The position numbers were made by a program, and so were the translations under genes. This document shows positions 7,750 through 14,013 of a DNA stretch of 29,539 nucleotides, piece by piece. Source of the stretch: Desulforhopalus sp. (GTDB lineage Bacteria; Desulfobacterota; Desulfobulbia; Desulfobulbales; Desulfocapsaceae); the NCBI GenBank assembly GCA_023231425.1, contig JALNVI010000035.1, positions 1 through 29,539 of the forward strand. Reading direction: 5' to 3'. Position 1 is the stretch's first letter. Each line of letters starts with the position of its first letter. The notes beneath the pieces are model-generated. The model worked only from the letters and a program-made list of their open reading frames with translations, ran no database searches and was not told where the DNA came from.

Positions 7750-8844
7750 ATGAAAAAACAGTTCACATATTACTCTCTCTCTCTCTTCCTCGCGGTTGGA
7801 ATTTCTCCCCTTTTCACGTCCTGCGTCATTACGCCACAACACCCGGAGTCAGAAATACCTCCGGTGCATGTTCAACAGAAGCCCCCAAAAAAAATACCGG
7901 TCCCCGCACGGCAGAGAATTCAAAAGCCAAAATTCAAGATCTACACCAATGATATTCCAATACCGAGGGAAACAGAGGTTGCACCCCTGATTGAAAAAAC
8001 CAGCAAAAGGCCGTCAGCAATTTACCTGCCTCCCGCTGAACAGCCACGACCGATAGTAGACTCATTAACAGTCCCCGGAGAAGTGGTAACTATTGACGGC
8101 ACCCGCTACACCATCCCCGCACCCTGGGCGGGCAACCGGCTGAAGGGTCCGGTTTTTTCTCTTGCCACCTTTAAGCAGATTCCGCCGATCCATGTTCATG
8201 ACGGAAAAGAAGCATATCTCCAAAATAATGCCTGGAAGCCTCTGATGGCCATGATTCTTGCTGCTCGAACGGATGGAGTCATCCTTCAGGCCGAAACGGC
8301 CTATCGCAGTTACGATACCCAGATGGATATCTTCAGGCGCAAGTTTCGTGAGGGCCGCACCTGGGATAACGTGGTACGCTATGTCGCCCCGCCAGGCTAC
8401 TCGGAACACATGCTCGGCACAGTTCTCGATTTCTATCCCTCCGGCTGGCATTTTGCCTCCACCAAAGCCTACGCCTGGCTGAAACATCACGCAGGAGACT
8501 TTGGCTTTATCGAATCTTACCCTGAAGCAAGGCGCTCCACCGGGATGCCCCTCGCATGGGAGAGCTGGCACTGGCGTTATATCGGCAAACAACTCCCGGA
8601 GACAGAAGCAATACCGGAGACAGAAGCAATACAAGTTGTTCCACCACATCCAGAGGTCAAACCCGCTCCAGAACCAGAAGAAGACCTGCCCACCTTTGAG
8701 GAGATAAAAACAGAAGCGACGGAGTTTACCGTCCCGCCCTCTCCGTCGGAAGATATCACGCCGACTCCTGAAGTGCAGGATGAGGCTCCGCCCGACCCGG
8801 GCGAGATGCCCCTGCCTCCTCCTGCTGAGCTGTCCAATTTCTAA
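7750..8844 (+). CDS. VanY-like D-alanyl-D-alanine carboxypeptidase lipoprotein
   Basis: A 364-residue predicted lipoprotein. The start at 7750 gives a signal peptide ending in the lipobox LFTSC (Cys25). Residues 26-140 are a Pro/Lys-rich linker. The peptidase domain (about 145-280) has the VanY/DacB metal motif YSEHMLGTVLD (H220, D227), AETAYRSYDTQ (181-191) and ESWHWRYIG (E271, H274), so the zinc ligands and catalytic Glu are in place. It should trim the terminal D-Ala from peptidoglycan stem peptides. The last 80 residues are a Pro/Glu-rich disordered tail containing a PETEAI duplication. Lipidation would anchor it in a membrane facing the periplasm. Residue 26 is Val rather than Asp, which favours outer-membrane sorting. 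Not a vancomycin-resistance cluster: no vanH/A/X nearby. Confidence 0.85.
   Translation: MKKQFTYYSLSLFLAVGISPLFTSCVITPQHPESEIPPVHVQQKPPKKIPVPARQRIQKPKFKIYTNDIPIPRETEVAPLIEKTSKRPSAIYLPPAEQPRPIVDSLTVPGEVVTIDGTRYTIPAPWAGNRLKGPVFSLATFKQIPPIHVHDGKEAYLQNNAWKPLMAMILAARTDGVILQAETAYRSYDTQMDIFRRKFREGRTWDNVVRYVAPPGYSEHMLGTVLDFYPSGWHFASTKAYAWLKHHAGDFGFIESYPEARRSTGMPLAWESWHWRYIGKQLPETEAIPETEAIQVVPPHPEVKPAPEPEEDLPTFEEIKTEATEFTVPPSPSEDITPTPEVQDEAPPDPGEMPLPPPAELSNF
8596..8631 (+). repeat. In-frame 18-bp tandem duplication in the carboxypeptidase tail
   Basis: CCGGAGACAGAAGCAATA occurs twice in direct succession (8596-8613, 8614-8631), encoding PETEAIPETEAI. The two units are identical, suggesting recent slippage. 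It lies at the boundary between the catalytic domain and the disordered Pro/Glu tail. Confidence 0.9.
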
Positions 8845-8912
8845 AGGGTCCCCTGAAGGAACGCCTGCAGAAATCGCAGACTGCTTTTATCTCTTTGCAA
8901 GAAAAACAGAAC

Positions 8913-8952
8913 AAAAAAAGTCTGTCGGGTTTAAACCCGACAGACTTTTTTT
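8913..8952. terminator. Bidirectional intrinsic terminator between the carboxypeptidase gene and cbiK
   Basis: A perfect 26-base palindrome (8920-8945; half-site GTCTGTCGGGTTT) flanked by seven A on the left and seven T on the right. The two genes converge here, so one hairpin can end both transcripts. Confidence 0.93.
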
Positions 8953-8975
8953 GTTCCACAATTCGAAGATTTTTT

Positions 8976-9956
8976 TTATTTCAGAGTAATTCCAGCTTCT
9001 CTGGCGCGATCAGCAATGTGTTTCACAAAAATTCCTGCGAATGCATCATTTTCACCCAGACCGTGCAGGACAGTTTCCACGTTGAAACCGTCTTTGGTAA
9101 GAATGCTCTTCCATGAATCATCATCATCCCCTGCCATATCGTTGGTGGCATGATCACCGGCAACGATCATAAAGGCTTTGAGCATAATTTTATCGGCACC
9201 GTCATGTTTCAGCTGACGAGCAACATCTTCAACCGTCGGGGTACCTTCTACAACGCCGACAATGGTCTTTACATCCGGGTACTGTTTTTTCATTTCCCGT
9301 TGCAGAGAGTCGTAAATACCTGTTGACCAGTGTTCGTTACCATGTCCCATATAAACGAGGGTTCTTCCCTCTTTTTTTGCAAGGGCAACATCCGGAGCCA
9401 GGGTTTTCACTGCCTCGGTTACGTCTTCATGGTAGGGATGGAGATCGCCGGGTTCGCCAAGGGCAGGTCGCCCCATGACGATTTTATCGATGGGCTTCCA
9501 TTTCTTTTTGAGTGTTTGAATTGAACCCAGTGCATCAACATATTGCAGGAGATCTGTCGACTCTTCCATGAAAAAGATATGGGTCGGCTGAACAACAATA
9601 TTCGTATATCCGTCTTCTACGAGATCACCAACCGTGGCGATAATATTTTCGACATAGAGGATTTCTTTCGGGACACCCTGCTCCAGCCATTTTTGGGGGT
9701 CAGCCTGACGTTTTTTCCAGACAGAACGAATAATGTTTGAGGTGAAGGTCAGGCGAACTTCGGTTTTTGGATACGCCTTTTTCACCTGGTTGAGGATGTT
9801 GCTGATGGATTTTACTCCTGAGGGAACGGTTGTCCCAAATGAGGCAATGACAATAGCCGACTTGCCCCGCTCAATCTGCATTCCCGTGGCGCAGGCCATA
9901 CTTGCCATTACCACCAGGCATAATGCGAGAAGAGATACTTTCACAAACTGTTTCAT
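8976..9956 (-). CDS. cbiK: Periplasmic CbiK sirohydrochlorin cobaltochelatase
   Basis: A 326-residue class II chelatase that inserts Co2+ into sirohydrochlorin in anaerobic cobalamin synthesis. The ATG at 9956 is chosen over one 13 codons upstream because AGGAG lies just before it and a signal peptide begins there (MKQFVKVSLLALCLVVMASM, cut near ACA-TG). Chelatase motifs: IVIASFGTT (35-43), VYMGHGNEH (201-209, H205), VVEGTP (235-240, E237) and MIVAGDHATNDMAGD (263-277, H269), the last His and Glu being the expected metal ligands. An exported form like this is known from Desulfovibrio (CbiKP). A cobalamin riboswitch and terminator precede it. Why a chelatase acting on a cytoplasmic intermediate is exported is unresolved; a heme or iron role is an alternative. 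Confidence 0.9.
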   Translation of the reverse strand: MKQFVKVSLLALCLVVMASMACATGMQIERGKSAIVIASFGTTVPSGVKSISNILNQVKKAYPKTEVRLTFTSNIIRSVWKKRQADPQKWLEQGVPKEILYVENIIATVGDLVEDGYTNIVVQPTHIFFMEESTDLLQYVDALGSIQTLKKKWKPIDKIVMGRPALGEPGDLHPYHEDVTEAVKTLAPDVALAKKEGRTLVYMGHGNEHWSTGIYDSLQREMKKQYPDVKTIVGVVEGTPTVEDVARQLKHDGADKIMLKAFMIVAGDHATNDMAGDDDDSWKSILTKDGFNVETVLHGLGENDAFAGIFVKHIADRAREAGITLK

Positions 9957-9986
9957 AGTTACTCCTGTAACCAATAATTCAGTCCG

Positions 9987-10026
9987 GAGAAACAAACACC
10001 CCGGACCATATAAATGATCCGGGGTG
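9987..10026 (-). terminator. Riboswitch-linked terminator upstream of cbiK
   Basis: On the minus strand a GC-rich hairpin (9997-10026, CACCCCGGATC pairing with GGTCCGGGGTG) is followed by TTTGTTTCT (9996-9988). It sits between the cobalamin aptamer and cbiK, 30 bases before the Shine-Dalgarno, so it is the likely expression platform by which bound B12 stops transcription. Confidence 0.82.
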
Positions 10027-10075
10027 CCCTATACCTCGTATCGCAAAATATGCCCTTACCACGGGTGCACATTTC

Positions 10076-10245
10076 ATCTCTTCATCAGGCAGGCTTTCTG
10101 GCTTCCGGTCTTTCTACTTGCCGAGTCTTCCCAGCCTGTTCGGCCAGTGGCATTATTCGGTGTTCGTCACGGTTACAGCGGCGGGCCCGCGCCGGATTTT
10201 AACCGGCTTTCCTCTTCGCGTCTTACAACGCACCTGATGTTCTGA
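10076..10245 (-). promoter_or_regulatory. Cobalamin (B12) riboswitch controlling cbiK
   Basis: The minus strand carries the conserved cobalamin aptamer landmarks in order: P1 half CATCAGG (10239-10233), GAGGAAAGCCGGT, AAAATCCGGCGCGGGCCCGCC, CGCTGTAACCGTGACG, the B12 box GCCACTG (10151-10145), GGGAAGACTCGGC, GGAAGCCAGAAAGCCTGCC and the closing P1 half CCTGATG (10089-10083), which pairs exactly with the 5' half. The order and the closing helix make this a full aptamer. Ligand binding should favour the downstream terminator and repress cbiK. Confidence 0.95.
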
Positions 10246-10250
10246 AATTG

Positions 10251-10279
10251 AGTATAGACCTTCCATTTTTCTCCGCCAA
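10251..10279 (-). promoter_or_regulatory. Sigma-70-type promoter for the riboswitch-cbiK transcript
   Basis: On the minus strand TTGGCG (10279-10274), a 17-base spacer and TATACT (10256-10251) match the housekeeping consensus at 4 and 5 of 6 positions. Transcription would start near 10244, at the very 5' end of the aptamer, which supports the call. Confidence 0.7.
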
Positions 10280-10305
10280 GACTTTTCCTGACATATGCAA
10301 ATAAA

Positions 10306-10486
10306 GGGCACATCGAACAACCAGTTTTCTCCCATATTCTTCGTTACCGTCAAAAATTTATCCTCCGACAAAGCGAGGAACGAGACGTCCAGGTAAGCGT
10401 TAGACTCCGTGAGCAAAGTTATGCCTGTGGCAAATTGCCTCCCGGGCCTCAAATATGAAGGAAAGACAAGCTGTCTCAAGGTGCCC
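10306..10486 (+). repeat. Long copy B of the dispersed inverted-repeat element (181 bp)
   Basis: Same orientation as copy A. The left end is GGGCACATCGAACAACCAG and the right end CAAGGTGCCC. The internal landmarks are ATTCTTCGTTACCGT followed by AAAAATTTATCCTCC on the left, and AAATATGAAGGAAAGACAAG on the right. The middle is about 40 bp longer than in copy A and includes AAGCGTTAGACTCCG, close to AAGCGCTGGACTCCG in inverted copy E. No clear target duplication. It lies between cbiK's promoter and the 3' end of the nrfD-like gene. Confidence 0.8.
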
Positions 10487-10518
10487 TTATCTTATAATCA
10501 GGGAAAACAAAAAAATAT

Positions 10519-11688
10519 TCAGCGGCAGGAATCCTCTGCCATAAAGGTCTTGTCGATAAAACGCTCTCCAAGAATGAAGCCCGCGCTGACAACACCAAAA
10601 CCAGCCAGCACGACAAGATACTCAGCCGGAGTCGCGGTGTAGGGAAGATAGGTCGGCACACCGACCACACCGTGATCCCAGGGAACAACAGCACCGGAAA
10701 CCACCATGTTAAAACGGGAGATGAACTGGCCGACCAGCACCAGAACCCCGGAAAAAGCCATCACGCTGACAAGCCGCAGATGAGTAATCATCAGCAACAC
10801 AATGGGTGCAACCAGACCTATACCAATCTCTATCACCCAAAAATTGGTGGCAAGCGGACCTTCCGTAAGTGACCTGGCAGCAGCAATCAATTCATAGTCG
10901 CCAGAATACGCGTTCAGAATCTTCCAGACGTTGGCAAGCAACAGGCAAAAGCACATGAGAAGCATTATTTTTCCACCGGTGACCATCGCAGCACGCACGT
11001 CCTCACCCATCCTGCGTCTCTGAATGCTGTAACTGAGGGCAGTCATAACCAGTAGAGCTGCCGCTCCGGAGAGCACTGCCGAGCCGAGAAAGAAGACAGG
11101 AATCTGCCCCCCATGCCAGAAGGGGTGAGACTTAAGCGAAGAAAAGACCGCACCAAGGTTGGAGATAGCGCAGGCCTCAATGATGGCACAGAGAACACCG
11201 AGCACCACCGCCGTTTTATACCAGCGCAGGAGAATCAGCAGGATCTCAATTATCATGACAACAACCGCTGCACCGTAAAGGACCCCCATCCACCAGATAT
11301 TGGAAGTGAAGTTGGGGTGCAAAAGGAACCCGAGAGGCAGCCGCCAGGTGCTTTCCAGTTCAAGACCGATAACGATAAAAGCTCCGAGGAGCATGAAGAG
11401 GGAAAGCCAGACCATGCGAGAGCCCATCGCACCCATTTTGTTGCCACCATAAGCATGACTGAACGTAAAGAGCAGTGCGAGGCCAGTAGAGATAATGGCA
11501 AAATACGTATACACTGAGATCGTCAATCCCCACGGTATTTCGCGAGTGTTGCCGAAGGCCTCTCCATGACCAGCATAAAGAGCGTATAGCCCTGCTCCCA
11601 CCCCGGCAGCGATCATGGCGAGACTCAGCCACCAGATCTTGCTGGCCAGAAGGGAGGTCACAGCCGTTTTCTGAGTTGCAGTGTTCAT
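10519..11688 (-). CDS. NrfD/PsrC-family membrane quinone-interacting subunit
   Basis: A 389-residue integral membrane protein with about ten hydrophobic helices (first IWWLSLAMIAAGVGAGLYAL, last near 358-380). It fits the NrfD/PsrC/DsrP family, which exchanges electrons or protons between menaquinone and a partner periplasmic iron-sulfur protein. Family-like features are the HAYGG segment after the second helix, ELESTWRLP after the third and FISRFNMVVSGAVVP near the ninth. The start has a good GGAGT site. Its partner genes, a triheme cytochrome and a four-cluster ferredoxin, lie upstream on the same strand, so it is the last gene of a three-gene unit. The exact complex (Dsr, Qrc, Nrf or other type) cannot be settled from sequence alone. 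Confidence 0.85.
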   Translation of the reverse strand: MNTATQKTAVTSLLASKIWWLSLAMIAAGVGAGLYALYAGHGEAFGNTREIPWGLTISVYTYFAIISTGLALLFTFSHAYGGNKMGAMGSRMVWLSLFMLLGAFIVIGLELESTWRLPLGFLLHPNFTSNIWWMGVLYGAAVVVMIIEILLILLRWYKTAVVLGVLCAIIEACAISNLGAVFSSLKSHPFWHGGQIPVFFLGSAVLSGAAALLVMTALSYSIQRRRMGEDVRAAMVTGGKIMLLMCFCLLLANVWKILNAYSGDYELIAAARSLTEGPLATNFWVIEIGIGLVAPIVLLMITHLRLVSVMAFSGVLVLVGQFISRFNMVVSGAVVPWDHGVVGVPTYLPYTATPAEYLVVLAGFGVVSAGFILGERFIDKTFMAEDSCR

Positions 11689-11714
11689 TGTAAACTCCTT
11701 TGAGAGTGATTTTC

Positions 11715-11759
11715 GGGTACCTTGAAGAACGTTGTCTTTCGTTCATATTCAAGGTCCCC
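11715..11759 (-). repeat. Short copy C of the dispersed element (45 bp)
   Basis: On the minus strand it starts GGGGACCTTGAATATGAACG and ends CTTCAAGGTACCC. It is the right-hand module of the long copies closed by its own left terminus, and it aligns base for base in length with copy F. It lies in the 90-bp gap between the cytochrome gene and the nrfD-like gene, inside an apparent operon. Flanks TTTC and TTCC differ at one base. Confidence 0.85.
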
Positions 11760-11778
11760 TTCCGACAGCAGCTGTCTA

Positions 11779-12636
11779 TTACTGGTCCTTTTTATTCATT
11801 CGTTCTATCCCTATAACCCCGATGTGGCAGGCGGTACAGCGGGTGTTGGCGGCAAAAGCGGTCTCGCCATCATGGCAGCTGCCACAGAATTCACCGTCAT
11901 ACATACTCTGCATATTGAAGTCTTCGCTCTCCTCGGATATACCGGCCTCCCTTTCAAAGAGGTCATCATGGCAGGAGTCGCAATCCAGTCCAGCACCAAC
12001 AGTATGAACTTTATGGGAAAAGACGGCCCCCACCACCGGTTTAGTCCACACTATCGGTTTTTTCGGTCCATACGTGTCTGGGGATTTTTCTTTCTTGCCG
12101 GCAAGTTTAGCTACGGCGGCCTTTACGCCATCCACGGCCTCACCGGCAGCACCAGCGACAGCGGTGCCGGCTTTGCTTCCCGCCTTGACGACGGCATCTC
12201 TGGTATCTCCGGCGGCGTCCATCACCGCACCAGAGGCCTTGCCAGCGGCAGTCCCAACAGAATCCGCTGCGTCAGAAAGGGCATCTTTCGCTCTTCCAGT
12301 CGCCTCATCCACCGCCTCCGCCATCTTACCAGCAGCCTCTCTTGCCTTATCACCAGCCTCAGAGAAGGCTGCCTTCGTGCTGTCTACAGCTTTTCCGGCC
12401 TTGTCCAGAGCTGCGGAGACTTTCGATTTCGCCACTTCTTCTCCTCCCACAGCGATCTTTTTCACGGCAGTGCCAGCATCGTCGACGGGCTCAACAGCAG
12501 CCTTCCCAATATTTTCACCTTGAGCTGCAGCCTGTTCTACTGCCGCACCGTTCCCTTCCATCACTGTATCATCGACAGCAAAAGCAGGAACCGCGAGGAG
12601 AGCCAGAGCCAGCGGAATCATCATAATTTTATTCAT
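11779..12636 (-). CDS. c7-type triheme cytochrome with long Ala-rich helical segment
   Basis: A 285-residue exported protein. The start at 12636 is supported by AGGAAGAGGTG and a signal peptide (MNKIMMIPLALALLAVPAFA). Residues about 25-182 are rich in Ala, Lys, Asp, Glu and Gly with almost no aromatics (for example KAREAAGKMAEAVDEATGRA), like LEA or apolipoprotein-type amphipathic helices. Residues 205-275 form a compact triheme domain: FSHKVH (206-211), CDSCH (219-223), MYDGEFCGSCHDGETAF (CGSCH 251-255) and CTACH (267-271). This pattern fits the c7-type triheme domain found singly or in tandem in multiheme cytochromes. It is likely the periplasmic electron carrier for the ferredoxin and NrfD partners encoded on either side. 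Joining this domain to so long a helical segment is unusual. Confidence 0.87.
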   Translation of the reverse strand: MNKIMMIPLALALLAVPAFAVDDTVMEGNGAAVEQAAAQGENIGKAAVEPVDDAGTAVKKIAVGGEEVAKSKVSAALDKAGKAVDSTKAAFSEAGDKAREAAGKMAEAVDEATGRAKDALSDAADSVGTAAGKASGAVMDAAGDTRDAVVKAGSKAGTAVAGAAGEAVDGVKAAVAKLAGKKEKSPDTYGPKKPIVWTKPVVGAVFSHKVHTVGAGLDCDSCHDDLFEREAGISEESEDFNMQSMYDGEFCGSCHDGETAFAANTRCTACHIGVIGIERMNKKDQ

Positions 12637-12689
12637 AGTACACCTCTTCCTGTTGGTAATTCGGAGTTGCGACACATCGCCGATCCGGC

Positions 12690-13457
12690 TCACTTATTGA
12701 TGTAGTAAACATTTGGCAACGCCCCGGATTCCGGACGCAAGACCCAGATGGTGGTCTCGGGGGCATGGAGCAAAACATAGACATCACTTGTTTCGTCGGC
12801 CAGATCACCAAAAACCCGGCATCCCGTGGGACAGGCCTCGGCGCAGGCAGTGGTGGTTTCACCTTTGGAGAGACGCGACTCCCAGCAGAAGTCACATTTA
12901 TCAACCGCCCGGACATCCGGCTCCTCATTAAAATAACGCGCATCGTAGGGGCAGGCAGCCATGCAGGCCTTGCAGCCGATACAAAGGTCATTTATCATCC
13001 TTACAATACCGGTTTTTTCATCCTTAAAGGTCGCAGAGGTGGGACAGACCCGCACGCAGGGTGGATTGTTACACTGATTACAGAGCACCGGTGTAAAGGT
13101 CGTCTGAACAGCATGGCCCTCAAGAGGACGCTGCGTCTCAAGAATGGTCGTGCGGGAACCATATTCGGGAACGTGGTTGGCCGCCACACAGGCCTCCATA
13201 CAGCGCTCACAATCAATGCAGAGATGCTCCCGCAACACCATGGTGTAATGTGGGGCGTAGGGATATTTTCCAGATACAGGCACAACATTTTCGAAACCGA
13301 TGGCCTCTGCACTTTTCACCGGGGTCAGCGACAGCACTGTCCCGCCGAGATACATCCCGGTGATTGCGAGTCCAAGGCCCAGAAACTTCCGGCGTTCGCT
13401 GGACCTGAGACCGCTGAGGTCTTCACTCTTCACCTTTTCAAGGTCGTTCATCTTCAT
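12690..13457 (-). CDS. Tat-exported four-cluster [4Fe-4S] ferredoxin subunit
   Basis: A 255-residue iron-sulfur protein of the HybA/NrfC/DsrO/PsrB type. A twin-arginine signal (SERRKFLGLGLAITG, about 20-34) ends near residue 52. Sixteen cysteines form four cluster motifs: CIDCERCMEAC (80-90), CNQCNNPPCVRVC (126-138), CIGCKACMAAC (159-169) and CDFC...CAEAC (188-209). It should relay electrons between the NrfD membrane subunit and a cytochrome in the periplasm. It is the first gene of the unit, with GAGGAAT before its ATG; the cytochrome gene follows after 53 bp. No molybdopterin or other catalytic subunit is encoded next to it, so it is best read as an electron-transfer module. Confidence 0.9.
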   Translation of the reverse strand: MKMNDLEKVKSEDLSGLRSSERRKFLGLGLAITGMYLGGTVLSLTPVKSAEAIGFENVVPVSGKYPYAPHYTMVLREHLCIDCERCMEACVAANHVPEYGSRTTILETQRPLEGHAVQTTFTPVLCNQCNNPPCVRVCPTSATFKDEKTGIVRMINDLCIGCKACMAACPYDARYFNEEPDVRAVDKCDFCWESRLSKGETTTACAEACPTGCRVFGDLADETSDVYVLLHAPETTIWVLRPESGALPNVYYINK

Positions 13458-13517
13458 ATTAATATTCCTCGTAAAGTGTCAGCTGCTGCCGGTTCATCAG
13501 CAGGCATTGGAACTGAC

Positions 13518-13659
13518 AGGTGCTTTGAATAATTGACCTTTCTTCCAACTTCTTCATCATACAGTCAGAAATTGATGTCCTCGGGGGGCACCAGGGTCCT
13601 TCGGTAAAAGTCCTAAAGGTGATAGTAACTCACGGATATATCATTTATTCAAGGTTTTT
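13518..13659 (+). repeat. Long copy D of the dispersed element (142 bp, diverged)
   Basis: The ends are AGGTGCTTTGAATAA (13518-13532) and TTATTCAAGGTTTTT (13645-13659), so eleven of the inner terminal bases still pair. The left interior CAACTTCTTCATCATACAGT then GTCCTCGG resembles copy A; the right interior has diverged. It lies upstream of the ferredoxin gene, so an effect on the start of that operon is possible. Confidence 0.68.
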
Positions 13660-13865
13660 ATATTCCCCCCCGCTCTCAATTCGATCAAAAAAGCAGAAAG
13701 GAAACAACCGATTGAAAACGCATGAAAAATTTTTCTGAAAGGGACCTTTGGATCAGGCTGTAAGCAGATTCGTGGCAGGCTGTACATTCCCCCGGTATAT
13801 TACAAGTCCACTTCAATCCATCTGCACCTTCCCAATGATACGAAAGCACTTTTTTTTCCTGATAT
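13660..13865. other. Intergenic sequence without a recognised gene
   Basis: This AT-richer stretch between repeat D and the fumarase promoter holds no convincing reading frame, hairpin with a T-run or known RNA motif. GAAAGGGACCTTTGGAT near 13737 is a short inverted repeat of no recognised type. Confidence 0.4.
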
Positions 13866-13895
13866 TTGCGCTACAGTATCAAAGTTTGTTATGTT
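13866..13895 (+). promoter_or_regulatory. Probable promoter of the fumarase gene
   Basis: TTGCGC (13866-13871), an 18-base spacer and TATGTT (13890-13895) form a plausible housekeeping promoter. It would give a leader of about 110 bases before the ATG at 14014. No regulatory motif is recognised in the leader. Confidence 0.5.
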
Positions 13896-14013
13896 TTATG
13901 TGAATTTTGCTGCACCTCCGTTGTCTTCCCTGCCTGTGTCTCCCAGCCTGCACGTATAAAGGAGCACAGAAAAACCATCTACGGCTCTCCAAAAGAGCGA
14001 AAGGAGTACGACC

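Noticed and set aside
11722..12705. 327-codon frame on the plus strand over the cytochrome gene
   Set aside because: It is the mirror of the Ala-rich repeats; the minus-strand frame has a signal peptide, a ribosome-binding site and three CxxCH motifs.
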